From assembly GCF_003946515.1 (NCBI RefSeq), contig NZ_RHOM01000006.1:1-64000 (forward strand): a stretch of 64,000 nt of DNA. Direction: 5' to 3'. Made by a program: the position numbers and the translations under genes. A model generated the notes under the pieces. That model made no database searches and had not been told where the DNA came from. It was given only the letters and a program-made list of their open reading frames with translations. This DNA is from Companilactobacillus zhongbaensis (GTDB lineage: Bacteria > Bacillota > Bacilli > Lactobacillales > Lactobacillaceae). Position 1 is the stretch's first letter. Each line of letters opens with the position of its first letter. Shown one piece after another: positions 46,118 through 57,170 of this stretch.

Positions 46118-47497
46118 ATGAATAATAATATAACAGAAGAACTTAAAGTAGGAGATCGTTTTCCACTGACAATCAAACGGATCGGCATCAACGGCGAAGG
46201 AATCGGCTTTTTCAAGCACGTTATTGTCTTTGTCCCTAGTGCTGTACCCGAAGATGTCATCGTTTGTGAAGTGGTTGACCTACATCCCCGCTTTATTAAC
46301 GGAAAGATCCACAAAATTAGAACTCGCAGTCCTTATCGTAACGAAGATGTGACTCCTTTAGCAAGTGAAGTGGGTGGTCTGGAGTTTGCTCACATTAAAT
46401 ATGAGGATCAGTTGAAATTTAAAGCTGATATTTTGCGTGAATCATTGGAAAAATATAAGCCTCATGCATACGAACATTATACGATCAAACCAACGATTGC
46501 TTCGCCTCAACAAGAGAAGTATCGGAATAAAGCCCAATTTCCTATTCAAATGGTTGACGGCAAAATCAAATGTGGTTTGTACAAAAATGGCACCCAGGAA
46601 TTAGTTGATCTGACTGAGATGCCAACGCAAATGGATCTGACGATGTCAGCCATGAGAAAAATCGTCAAGATCATTGAAGACTTGGGATTACCAGTTTATG
46701 ATCCTCAAGCTAAATCTGGTATTCTCAGCATGATCATCATTCGTCAATCAGTTGAGTTCAACCAATTACAAGTAACCTTTGTCACTCGTTCGCCTAAATT
46801 TTTGAAAGAGCGTCAAGTGATCGAAGCCATCAACAAAGAGATACCTGAAGTTTGTTCGATCTCGCAAAATATCAACTTGAAAGACCAAGGACCAGTCTGG
46901 GGCGATGAAACTAAGTTGCTTTGGGGCGATCAATATTTGAAGGAAGATATCAATGGCTCGATCTTCGACTTGTCGCCTCGTGCTTTCTTGCAGCTGAACT
47001 CGTTACAAACTGACAAGTTGTACGACTTGGCTACTGAAGCCTTGAATCCTTCAAAAGATGATATTTTACTCGACGCCTACTGTGGTGTAGGAACGATCGG
47101 TATTAATCTTGCCGACCAAGTTAAAAAGGTTTACGGCATCGAGATCATCCCTGAAGCTATCGAGGATGCTAAGAAAAATGCCGAATTAAATGATGTTGAT
47201 AACGCGGAATACTTTGTCGGATCAGTCGATGAAGTTTATCCAAAGCTATTGGAACAAGACATTGATCCGACAGCTTTGATCGTTGATCCACCTAGAGTTG
47301 GCTTAGATGATAAATTGATCCAAACGATTTTGAATAACCGCCCTGAAAAACTCGTTTACATTTCTTGCAATCCATCAACCTTGGCTAAAGACCTAACTTT
47401 ACTTACTCGTAAATACCGAGTTGACTATTTACAACCAGTCGACATGTTCCCACAAACACCACACGTGGAGACGATCGTTAAGTTTTCGAGAAGATAA
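46118..47497 (+). CDS. 23S rRNA (uracil-5-)-methyltransferase, RlmCD type
   Basis: TrmA/RumA-family m5U methyltransferase of 459 residues. N-terminal TRAM domain (about 8-68), then the catalytic domain with SAM-binding LDAYCGVGTIGINLA near 325 and the catalytic Cys in YISCNPSTLAKDL near 415. The four iron-sulfur Cys of E. coli RumA are not evident. Gram-positive homologues (RlmCD) modify two 23S uridines. Divergent from recX with 60 bases between; AAAGGAAG precedes the ATG. Confidence 0.92.
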   Translation: MNNNITEELKVGDRFPLTIKRIGINGEGIGFFKHVIVFVPSAVPEDVIVCEVVDLHPRFINGKIHKIRTRSPYRNEDVTPLASEVGGLEFAHIKYEDQLKFKADILRESLEKYKPHAYEHYTIKPTIASPQQEKYRNKAQFPIQMVDGKIKCGLYKNGTQELVDLTEMPTQMDLTMSAMRKIVKIIEDLGLPVYDPQAKSGILSMIIIRQSVEFNQLQVTFVTRSPKFLKERQVIEAINKEIPEVCSISQNINLKDQGPVWGDETKLLWGDQYLKEDINGSIFDLSPRAFLQLNSLQTDKLYDLATEALNPSKDDILLDAYCGVGTIGINLADQVKKVYGIEIIPEAIEDAKKNAELNDVDNAEYFVGSVDEVYPKLLEQDIDPTALIVDPPRVGLDDKLIQTILNNRPEKLVYISCNPSTLAKDLTLLTRKYRVDYLQPVDMFPQTPHVETIVKFSRR

Positions 47498-47499
47498 GT

Positions 47500-47528
47500 T
47501 TGACCAAACATAATAATCTTGATAAGAT
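47500..47528 (+). promoter_or_regulatory. Promoter of the cation ATPase leader
   Basis: -35 TTGACC (47500-47505), 17-base spacer, -10 TAAGAT (47523-47528), right behind the methyltransferase stop. It implies a leader of about 225 bases. Confidence 0.7.
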
Positions 47529-47534
47529 ATTATT

Positions 47535-47760
47535 ACTAAATTTAGAAACGAGGAGCCTTCTCAACTGAAGACACAAATAACTTTTTTCATATTAAAAGTG
47601 AATCCTGTTTAGGAGAACTTTGGTAAGCGTTTATTCAAATGCAAAATCCGTTTTATTGGTCGAATCTATCACTATAGATAAATTCCGTTATTTCCGGTAA
47701 TTCGTGTTTACCAAAGTTCTCTTTTTTTCCAAACAAATTCAAATTAAAGAGGATATGAAA
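47535..47760 (+). promoter_or_regulatory. Structured leader with terminator before the cation ATPase (riboswitch or attenuator candidate)
   Basis: GAGAACTTTGGTAA (47613-47626) pairs perfectly with TTACCAAAGTTCTC (47708-47721) and a seven-T run follows at once. The enclosed 81 bases contain three smaller stems: GCGTTT/AAATGC, TCTAT/ATAGA and CCG/CGG, making a multi-branched terminator. It does not carry the conserved bases of the Mn (yybP-ykoY) or Mg (M-box) riboswitches as I know them. A TTG frame of 26 codons behind AGGAG (47620-47700) also fits in the loop but is weak. Confidence 0.6.
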
Positions 47761-50424
47761 ATGGACCCCCTAAACTATCAAACGGACCTGTCTGAAATAC
47801 AGAGGAATAATAATACTAAGGATTTTGAACAAGGACTTTCAGCTCATGCGGCTGAGAAAAAGCTGCGTGAAGACGGTCCTAATAAACTGGAGTCGCAACA
47901 AACTCCGAAATGGCTGATTTTCTTGCGTCAGTTCAACAACATGGTTATTTACATCTTACTAGCTGCCGTCGTCTTGACTGTGGCCTTGCAAGAGTATTCT
48001 GATGCCGTCATCATTGCCATCGTAGTGATCATCAATACATTGATCGGCTATTTCCAAGAAACAAGTGCCTCAAATGCCGTTGAAAAGATCAAAGAGATGC
48101 TTTCGACCGATGCGACGGTCTATCGTGACGGTCGAAGGATCGACATCCCCGCTGAAAAAATCGTCGTTGGCGATTATGTCTATCTAGAAGCTGGTGACAA
48201 CGTCCCCGCTGACTTGCGGATCGTCGTAGCGGATAACTTGAGTATCCAAGAATCTGCTTTAACTGGTGAAGCTGACTCCGTTGAAAAAATCGAAGAAGCT
48301 ATTCCTGAAGACAACGTTGCTTTAGCTGACCAGAAGAACATGGCCTTTGCTTCTACCGCGGTAACTAACGGTAGTGGTATTGGTATCGTTGTCGCTACTG
48401 GTAACGCTACTGAGATCGGTAAGATCTCTGACGAAGTTAGTGCCGTTAAGACTCGTAAGACACCATTGATGCAAGTCATCGACAAATTAGGTACTGGTGT
48501 TTCTTACGTGATCTTGATTGCCGCCGTTGTGATCTTTATCATCGGATTTATGTTTGATATTTATTCACTGCCTGTCTTAGCTATGGCCGTGATCTCTGTA
48601 GTCGTTGGTACTATCCCTGAAGGATTGCCCGCAACGACTTCAGTAATTTTAGCCAAAGGTGTTTCTGACATGGCTAAAAACCAAAATACGATCATCAAAA
48701 CTTTACCTTCTGTTGAAACTCTAGGTTCAGTTGACGTCATTGCGACCGACAAAACTGGTACTTTGACTAAAAACGAAATGACCGTGACCGACTTGATCTT
48801 CGCTGATAAAACTTATCAAGTTAGCGGAACTGGTTATGAACCGGTCGGCGAAATTACCCAAGATGGTCAAAAAGTCGACCTTGATCGACAACTAGATCTC
48901 TTCGTTCAAGCTGGTTACTACGCTAACGATACAGTTTTAACGCACGAAGACAACAAATGGAACATCAACGGTGAACCAACTGATGGTGCTTTCTTATCGC
49001 TTTACAACAAGGTCTACCCCGTTGGCACCAAAGACCATTATCAAAAAGTCGACATCTTACCTTTTGACTCCGATTATCGTTACATGGGTCAATTAGTTAA
49101 AAAAGATGATCAACAAACTTTATTCGTTAAAGGTTCACCTGATAAATTATTTGCTATGTTCAAAACGCTCGACGAAAGCTTCGATATTCCGAAATGGACT
49201 CAAACTGTCGAAGACTACTCGCGCCAAGGTAAACGTGTCATTGCCGTTGGTTATCGTGAGGTTGATGGAAACGTTGACGACGTTACCCACGACTTGATCA
49301 AGACTGGTTTGCATTTCTTAGGACTTGCGGCCATCATTGACCCTCCTCGTGAGGAAGTTATTCAAGCACTGAAAGAAATTCGCTCTGCCAGTGTTGAAGT
49401 CAAAATGATCACAGGTGATAGTGCAGCTACTGCGACTGCTATCGGTGAAAAACTAGGTTTAGCTAATGAAATCCACGCAATCACTGGTCCTGAATGGGAT
49501 CAATTGAGTGACGAAGATAAAGTTCTCGCTGCTAACAGAAATCAAGTTTTTGCTAGAACTACACCAGGAAACAAGATTGAGATCATCAAAGCCTTGCAGC
49601 AAGACAACAAAGTTACTGCCATGACTGGTGACGGTGTCAACGATGCCCCTGCTTTAAAACGGGCCGATATCGGTATTGCCATGGGTATCAAGGGTACTGA
49701 CGTTGCTAAGGACTCGGCCGATATGATCTTGACCGACGATAACTTTGCAACAATTTCCAAAGCTATTAAAGAAGGTCGTCGGATCTTCGATAACATTAAG
49801 AAAAGTATTCTCTACTTATTACCAATTTCGTTTGCTGAAGGTTTGATCATCGCCTTTGCTATCTTGGCTCGTGATGACATTCCCCTTCACCCAACGCAAT
49901 TACTTTGGATCAACATGGTCTCAGCCACAACGATCCAATTTGCCCTGATTTTTGAGCCGGCTGAAAAAGGTATCATGAAACGGGCGCCACGAAAGACCGG
50001 AAGTGGTCTAATGAACAAGAGTGACGTCAACCAAGTCATCTACATTTCGATCTTGATGGCTATCATCGGTATGATCGTTGATGAATGGTTCACCCGTGCT
50101 GGAGTTTCAGCAGCTGTGACAAGTACTACGATGATCAACGTCTTGATCGTTGGTAAGATCTTCTACTTGTTCAATATCAGAACTAAGAATTATGCTATGT
50201 CGAAAGAAATGCTCGTTAATAAAAAATCTTACATTTTCATCGCTTTAATGATGATCCTGCAATTGATCCTTACTTATGTGCCATTTATGCAGTCGGTTTT
50301 CCATACTGCTGCTATTGGGTGGTTCGAGTGGTTAGTTGCTTTAGTTGGCGGAGTGGCAGTGTTCTTGATTGCCGAGTTTGCTAAGTGGATTGGATTTAAG
50401 CGGGCTGGACGTGTTCGTGGTTAA
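47761..50424 (+). CDS. P2-type cation-transporting ATPase
   Basis: Cation pump of 887 residues with the calcium-ATPase-like layout: N-terminal cation ATPase domain, ten membrane helices, actuator motif LTGEADS (TGEA for the common TGES), PEGLP in helix 4, phosphorylation site DKTGTLTKNEMT and hinge TGDGVNDAPALKRADIGIAMG. Related pumps in lactic acid bacteria export calcium or manganese or move magnesium; the ion is not clear from sequence. ATG at 47761 lies eight bases behind AGAGG; an ATG six bases earlier is too close. Expression is probably controlled by the long leader. Confidence 0.88.
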   Translation: MDPLNYQTDLSEIQRNNNTKDFEQGLSAHAAEKKLREDGPNKLESQQTPKWLIFLRQFNNMVIYILLAAVVLTVALQEYSDAVIIAIVVIINTLIGYFQETSASNAVEKIKEMLSTDATVYRDGRRIDIPAEKIVVGDYVYLEAGDNVPADLRIVVADNLSIQESALTGEADSVEKIEEAIPEDNVALADQKNMAFASTAVTNGSGIGIVVATGNATEIGKISDEVSAVKTRKTPLMQVIDKLGTGVSYVILIAAVVIFIIGFMFDIYSLPVLAMAVISVVVGTIPEGLPATTSVILAKGVSDMAKNQNTIIKTLPSVETLGSVDVIATDKTGTLTKNEMTVTDLIFADKTYQVSGTGYEPVGEITQDGQKVDLDRQLDLFVQAGYYANDTVLTHEDNKWNINGEPTDGAFLSLYNKVYPVGTKDHYQKVDILPFDSDYRYMGQLVKKDDQQTLFVKGSPDKLFAMFKTLDESFDIPKWTQTVEDYSRQGKRVIAVGYREVDGNVDDVTHDLIKTGLHFLGLAAIIDPPREEVIQALKEIRSASVEVKMITGDSAATATAIGEKLGLANEIHAITGPEWDQLSDEDKVLAANRNQVFARTTPGNKIEIIKALQQDNKVTAMTGDGVNDAPALKRADIGIAMGIKGTDVAKDSADMILTDDNFATISKAIKEGRRIFDNIKKSILYLLPISFAEGLIIAFAILARDDIPLHPTQLLWINMVSATTIQFALIFEPAEKGIMKRAPRKTGSGLMNKSDVNQVIYISILMAIIGMIVDEWFTRAGVSAAVTSTTMINVLIVGKIFYLFNIRTKNYAMSKEMLVNKKSYIFIALMMILQLILTYVPFMQSVFHTAAIGWFEWLVALVGGVAVFLIAEFAKWIGFKRAGRVRG

Positions 50425-50429
50425 TTGTA

Positions 50430-50467
50430 TTTTACTGGATCTCGCTTTTTTTGCGGGATCCTTTTTT
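50430..50467 (+). terminator. Rho-independent terminator of the cation ATPase gene
   Basis: GGATCTCGC/GCGGGATCC with T-rich loop followed by six T. Confidence 0.88.
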
Positions 50468-50479
50468 GTTTTGTTGGTG

Positions 50480-50804
50480 GAATTGGTGGTGGTAGATTGT
50501 GTTGTGCGTTGATTGCCGGTTCCGGGGCGGGGCGCTATATGGGATTGGAACGCTGTGGACGTCGATTGAAGCTATCCGGGAAGTTCACCCGGACATCTCC
50601 AATACGAGTCTTATTGTAAGCGATAAATCGATAACAATAATTTCACAGCTGAACCCATATAGCGCCCCGCCCCTCCACCTAGATTTGGTTGAATACATAA
50701 CCCCTCTCTTTTTTTATGGTGACCGAGTTTTTCTGGTTAAATTGGCGCTTTTTGCTGCCCTAGTTTTTTCGGTCTATCTCGGTCTTATTCTTGGTTGGTA
50801 AACC
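50480..50804 (+). repeat. Family B modular cruciform element, copy B4 (core 50510-50690, divergent)
   Basis: Behind the ATPase gene terminator. Outer stem GGGGCGGGGCGCTATATGGG/CCCATATAGCGCCCCGCCCC: wholly different bases from B1-B3 but still fully palindromic. Cassette: TTATTGTTATCGAT/ATCGCTTACAATAA (as B2) plus GGAGATGTCCGGG/CCCGGATAGCTTC (as B3). The tail keeps GACCGAGTTTT, GGTCTATCTCGGT and GTTGGTAA. The GGTTCACTGCC motif has decayed to GTTGATTGCC. Confidence 0.82.
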
Positions 50805-50852
50805 CCAAGAAGCCTTATAACTTAAGTTCACTTTTTATTTTTTACACACGTA

Positions 50853-50896
50853 AAAACCCCATAAACATTTGATTGATTTCTGTTTATGGGGTCTTA
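50853..50896 (-). terminator. Rho-independent terminator of degV
   Basis: On the minus strand CCCCATAAACA/TGTTTATGGGG around an 18-base A/T loop followed by TTTTTA. Confidence 0.88.
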
Positions 50897-50937
50897 TCAT
50901 TTTTTTCTCTATTATTTATTTTATTTGTTATTGCTTT

Positions 50938-51807
50938 TTACTTATTCAAGTACTGCCAATCTATTTCCCATAGTACTCCCATGGTTTTTTCTCCTGTGTG
51001 GACGCTGATTGCTGGGCCTAGGTGGCTTTGGGTTATTCTTATTTTTGGGAATTTTTCATGTAGTTCGTTTGTCCAGTTGTCTGATGTTGCTTGATTGTTG
51101 GCGTCTATTACTGTGGCGTGGATCGGGTATTTTGATTGGTTTATTTCTGGTTCCATTTTGTTTATTACTGCTTTTAGGCAGCGTTTCATGGTTCTTTCTT
51201 TGCCTATTGCTATGATTTTTCCTTCTGGATCGAAGGTTAGCATTGGTTTGATGTTTAGTAGGTTTCCTATTACTGCTGAGCGGTTGCTTAATCTGCCAGT
51301 TCTCATTAGGTGTTTTAGGTCATCTACTGCAAAGTATACGTCTCTGGAGGCGCGCATTTGTTTCATTTTTTCTATGATTTCTTCAGGATTTTTTCCTGCT
51401 TGGACCATTGAGCCTGCTAGTAACGCTAAGTCGGCTTCCCCAGCGCTGGCTACAAGGGAATCGAATGGATAAACTTTGGCTTTGTCGTATTCTTTGCAAA
51501 ACATTCTTAAATTGTCCATGAACGATGTGATCCCGCTTGATAAGTGGATCGAGATGATGTTGTCGTAGCCTTGGTCTACTAAGTTGTCGTAGGCTTCTTT
51601 GATTTGTCCCATTGAAACTTGTGAAGTTGTTGGTAGTTCTTTTTCGTTTTTTAAATAATCATAAAAAGTATTTAAGCCTAATTCTTCAGTTTCCTTGTAT
51701 TGCTTGTCCCCCAAAATAACAGTGATCGGCAAAACAGTGATGTGATACTCCTCGATTTGCTCAGGTGTTAAATATGCGGCTGTATCTGTAACGACTGCCG
51801 TTGGCAT
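50938..51807 (-). CDS. DegV family fatty-acid-binding protein
   Basis: 289 residues, DegV family. N-terminal VVTDTAAYLTPE near residue 5, the fatty-acid contact SQVSMGQ near 85, IHLSSGITSF near 110 and LMRTGRLSN near 165 are all as in the family. These proteins bind a fatty acid and in Firmicutes (FakB) present it to the kinase FakA for phosphorylation; no fakA is in the window. Monocistronic, convergent with the cation ATPase gene. Confidence 0.92.
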   Translation of the reverse strand: MPTAVVTDTAAYLTPEQIEEYHITVLPITVILGDKQYKETEELGLNTFYDYLKNEKELPTTSQVSMGQIKEAYDNLVDQGYDNIISIHLSSGITSFMDNLRMFCKEYDKAKVYPFDSLVASAGEADLALLAGSMVQAGKNPEEIIEKMKQMRASRDVYFAVDDLKHLMRTGRLSNRSAVIGNLLNIKPMLTFDPEGKIIAIGKERTMKRCLKAVINKMEPEINQSKYPIHATVIDANNQATSDNWTNELHEKFPKIRITQSHLGPAISVHTGEKTMGVLWEIDWQYLNK

Positions 51808-51936
51808 ATAGATGTCCTCTATTCTTTAAATTAAATAAATAATGTCTAAATAATAACATACTAAATATCAATATTTACCAACAATAAATATGAATGAAAT
51901 TACTATATTATTAGTAATTTTCTTGTGAAGGAAAAA

Positions 51937-51950
51937 CGAAAGCGTTATCA
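51937..51950 (+). promoter_or_regulatory. Candidate cre (CcpA) site before galT
   Basis: CGAAAGCGTTATCA matches TGWAARCGYTWNCW at 13 of 14 positions, 40 bases upstream of the galT start. LacI-type operators look alike, so it could also be the GalR operator. Confidence 0.65.
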
Positions 51951-51990
51951 TTTAATTAACTAAATATTTACTAAATGGAGATAAGCGTTC

Positions 51991-54460
<2,470 letters not shown>

Positions 54461-54462
54461 CA

Positions 54463-54582
54463 GAGAGTGGAGAGACGCGGGTAGCTGCTGAGGATTAACG
54501 CGGGTGGTCGAACAAGGTGCGGCGAAGCCGTGCCTCGACCACCTGTGTTAACCGGAGGCCGCTGCGTCTCGGAACTCGTTTT
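54463..54582 (+). repeat. Family C structured repeat, copy C5
   Basis: Begins two bases behind the regulator gene stop, same direction. Outer stem GAGACGC/GCGTCTC, GGATTAAC/GTTAACC, middle stem GGTGGTCGA/TCGACCACC, tip GGTGCGGC-GAA-GCCGTGCC with GCGAAGC. Each stem has different bases from C1-C3 but pairs. Ends GGAACTCGTTTTCGC as in C4. Confidence 0.88.
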
Positions 54583-54605
54583 CGCATCCTTGAGGATAAA
54601 ACATA

Positions 54606-54691
54606 AAAGCACTACCCAAAACCACAGCAAGTTTAGCTAACTAAAATGGAAAGCACTATCCAATTGCAGCAAGTCTAGCCAGGAAAATTGG
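54606..54691. repeat. Imperfect tandem direct repeat, two units of ~43 bp
   Basis: Both units read AAAGCACTAYCCAA, then CAGCAAGTYTAGC, then AAAATTGG or AAAATGG. A third AGCACT start follows. No gene is seen between 54583 and 54837; the rest of the stretch is A/C-rich with nothing else recognised. Confidence 0.6.
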
Positions 54692-54837
54692 ATAGCACTG
54701 TTCTATATCCCAATAACAGTACCTATCGACAGTTGTTAAGTCAGAACCTACTGTATCCTGAAACCCATTTCCACTATAAAAATAGAATGCGTAACTCCAC
54801 ACAAAATAAAAAAACAACAAAAAATATTTCCAAAAAC

Positions 54838-54899
54838 AAAAAAACCATACCAGAAAAGCAATCACCAAAGTACAATGCCAATCCAGTATGGTTTTTTTA
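54838..54899. terminator. Terminator of the multicopper oxidase gene
   Basis: AAACCATACCAGA and TCCAGTATGGTTT form the stem around a long A/C-rich loop with T runs on both strands. Confidence 0.7.
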
Positions 54900-56414
54900 T
54901 TCAACTAAAACCTGCCCCATCATACCATTCTCTTCATGCTCCAAAATATGACAGTGATACATATAAAGTCCCTTCTTCTCAAAAGTAAAAGCAATCTTAT
55001 AAACATCTCCAGGATTCAACTGAATAGTATCTAAATTCCCCCGTAAGTTCATCGGCGGTTTCTTACCATTAATAGAAACAACTCTAAATTGAACTCCGTG
55101 CAAGTGGAACGGATGGATCATGTTCATCATCATTTCTTTTTTATTTTCAATCGTCCAAACTTGTTTTTGGCCGACTTTAGAATGAATATCGATTCGATCT
55201 GGATTAAACTGCTTGCCATTGATCTGGACCATCTTACTCATCCCACTTAGAACTAACTTTTGTTTAGCAACGTCGCCAGTTGGCATTTTTGCGGCTGACA
55301 TTTTCTTCAAAGTCTTTAGCAACTTCGAGTAGTTTTCACTTCGTTGACCCATTTTCATCGTCAAAACGTTTTGGCCACCCGCAGTTAATTTCAAGGTATC
55401 TCCGTCAGGAATGTCCTTTGTATCGATCACGATTTCAGCTCTTTGAGCAGCTGAAAGTTTGAGCTGGTTCAGTGCTACTGGTTTATCCAAAAAGCTGCCA
55501 TCTCCGGCTACTTGATACATCTTCTGGCCGTTTGAAAGTTTAAAAGTAAAATTACGAGCGTTGGAACCATCTAACAAACGTAATCTCACAAACCTAGTCG
55601 AAACGTCGATATATGGATTCAAGGTTCCGTTGACGAGGATGTTTTGTCCTTGGGTACCGTCAGCGTTGTAATCTTGTTGATAATTAAATTGATCATCACT
55701 ATCAAATGTTCGGTCCTGAACTACTAATGGAAAATCGTCGACCCCGTATTTTTTAGGTAAGGCGATTTTTTTGCTTTGTTTATCATTAATATATATCAAG
55801 CCAGCTAAGCCTTCATAAACTTGTTCGGCTGTTTTCCCACTAGGATGTGGATGGAACCACAAGGTTGCTGCTGGTTGGTCAACAGTAAAAGAAATGTTGC
55901 GACTAGAGTGGGCTTTGATCGGATCATGCGGTCCGCCATCGGCTTTGCCCGAAATAATTGCTCCATGCCAGTGGAAAGTCGTTTCTTCGTCTAAGTCATT
56001 GACCTCTTTAATATGAACTTTTTGACCACGAGTCAGTTGGATGACTGGTCCTAAGTAAGTTCCGTTATAACCTAGCGTATTAGTCGTTGTGCCGTCTTTA
56101 AAACTCGTTTGCCCTGATTGGGCCGTGACCGTGTAATAAACATCAGAATCGGTCTTTTTATCGGGTTTGAGGATCGGTGGAAGATTCAGTTGCTTCAAAG
56201 GCGTACCTGGATCTTTCAATTCCACATCTGGTTCCGACATCATATGGCTAGAATTTCCTTCTGACTTCGAATCGGAGCTATTTCCTCCGTCCATCATTCC
56301 CATATGACCATTGTCTGACATCATATTATTATTGTGGAAAGTTCTTGGAATAAAAATAATTCCTAAGACTGCAACGACCACAACTGCAATCACGACGTAC
56401 CAAGCTTTTTTCAT
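54897..56414 (-). CDS. Multicopper oxidase, membrane-anchored
   Basis: Laccase-like oxidase of 505 residues. A signal anchor (about 3-24) is followed by a Met/His/Ser-rich linker (28-60), then three cupredoxin domains. All copper motifs are present: FHWHGA and WFHPHPSG (type 2/3), HPFHLHGVQ, and YHCHILEHEENGMMG (type 1/3). Such enzymes oxidise Cu(I) or phenols and amines. The Met-rich linker and copB elsewhere in the window favour a copper tolerance role; lactobacilli also use them on biogenic amines. ATG at 56414 follows GGGGGATAGGG. Confidence 0.92.
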   Translation of the reverse strand: MKKAWYVVIAVVVVAVLGIIFIPRTFHNNNMMSDNGHMGMMDGGNSSDSKSEGNSSHMMSEPDVELKDPGTPLKQLNLPPILKPDKKTDSDVYYTVTAQSGQTSFKDGTTTNTLGYNGTYLGPVIQLTRGQKVHIKEVNDLDEETTFHWHGAIISGKADGGPHDPIKAHSSRNISFTVDQPAATLWFHPHPSGKTAEQVYEGLAGLIYINDKQSKKIALPKKYGVDDFPLVVQDRTFDSDDQFNYQQDYNADGTQGQNILVNGTLNPYIDVSTRFVRLRLLDGSNARNFTFKLSNGQKMYQVAGDGSFLDKPVALNQLKLSAAQRAEIVIDTKDIPDGDTLKLTAGGQNVLTMKMGQRSENYSKLLKTLKKMSAAKMPTGDVAKQKLVLSGMSKMVQINGKQFNPDRIDIHSKVGQKQVWTIENKKEMMMNMIHPFHLHGVQFRVVSINGKKPPMNLRGNLDTIQLNPGDVYKIAFTFEKKGLYMYHCHILEHEENGMMGQVLVE

Positions 56415-56524
56415 CGCCCTATCCCCCATAGATTTCACAATTTCTCTTATTGTATCGTATTCATAATTTTAACTACAAATTAAATGCTAAAATAAGAGCA
56501 ACACTTAAAAAGGAGCTTTTTACT

Positions 56525-56998
56525 ATGAAAATTTATTTTGCTAATGGTCTCTTTTCTGAAGCTGACCGTATGTTCAATGCGTTTGTTGTCGACAAGATCA
56601 GAAAGATGTCTTCAGACATTGAAGTTTACCTTCCTCAAGAAAATGACGACATCAATGACAAAACAAAATTTGCTGATTCCGTTAAAATCGCCGAAGAAGA
56701 TAACAAAGAATTATTATCTTCAGATTTAGTCGTCGCAGTTTTAGACGGTGAAATCATCGATATCGGTGTCGCATCTGAAATCGGACTGGCTTTTGGTAAG
56801 GAGATCCCCGTGGTTGGACTTTATACTGACTTGAGACAACACGGTGCTGACAACCCTGAAAAGCTTGATGCCGTTAAGGTTATCGGCGAAAATCCATTCC
56901 AATACGTTAACACCTATACGATCGGTTTGATCAAATTAAACGGTTGTGTTATCAACACCGTTGATGCCCTTTTAGATGAAATTAAAAAATATTTATAA
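56525..56998 (+). CDS. Nucleoside 2-deoxyribosyltransferase
   Basis: Moves deoxyribose between bases in purine and pyrimidine salvage. 157 residues, typical of Lactobacillus type II enzymes. YFANGLFSEADRMFN at the start, the catalytic Glu in GVASEIGLAFGKEIPVVGLYTDLRQ near 88, and the C-terminal Asn-rich NPFQYVNTY segment. AAAGGAG precedes the ATG at 56525; the longer frame upstream lacks a ribosome site. Divergent from the multicopper oxidase gene. Confidence 0.92.
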   Translation: MKIYFANGLFSEADRMFNAFVVDKIRKMSSDIEVYLPQENDDINDKTKFADSVKIAEEDNKELLSSDLVVAVLDGEIIDIGVASEIGLAFGKEIPVVGLYTDLRQHGADNPEKLDAVKVIGENPFQYVNTYTIGLIKLNGCVINTVDALLDEIKKYL

Positions 56999-57170
56999 AA
57001 TAATTTTGTATATTTTGCGTTATTAATTTTTCAATAAGATTACATCGGCTTTACAGTTGAGTTATAATCAAGATTTTTTCCGATATACGTTATATAGTAT
57101 TTCTCGTTAGATAATTTCGCTTATTTTTTTTAAAGATAAATTCGTGAACAACTAGGAGAATATATATATA

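Noticed and set aside
45290..46219. Longer recX reading starting at 46219
   Set aside because: The extra 54 residues overlap the divergent methyltransferase gene, and the family consensus with a ribosome site begins at 46057.
47535..47760. Manganese (yybP-ykoY) or magnesium (M-box) riboswitch
   Set aside because: Expected from the gene context, but the conserved bases of these classes, such as GGGGAGUA for the Mn class, are absent.
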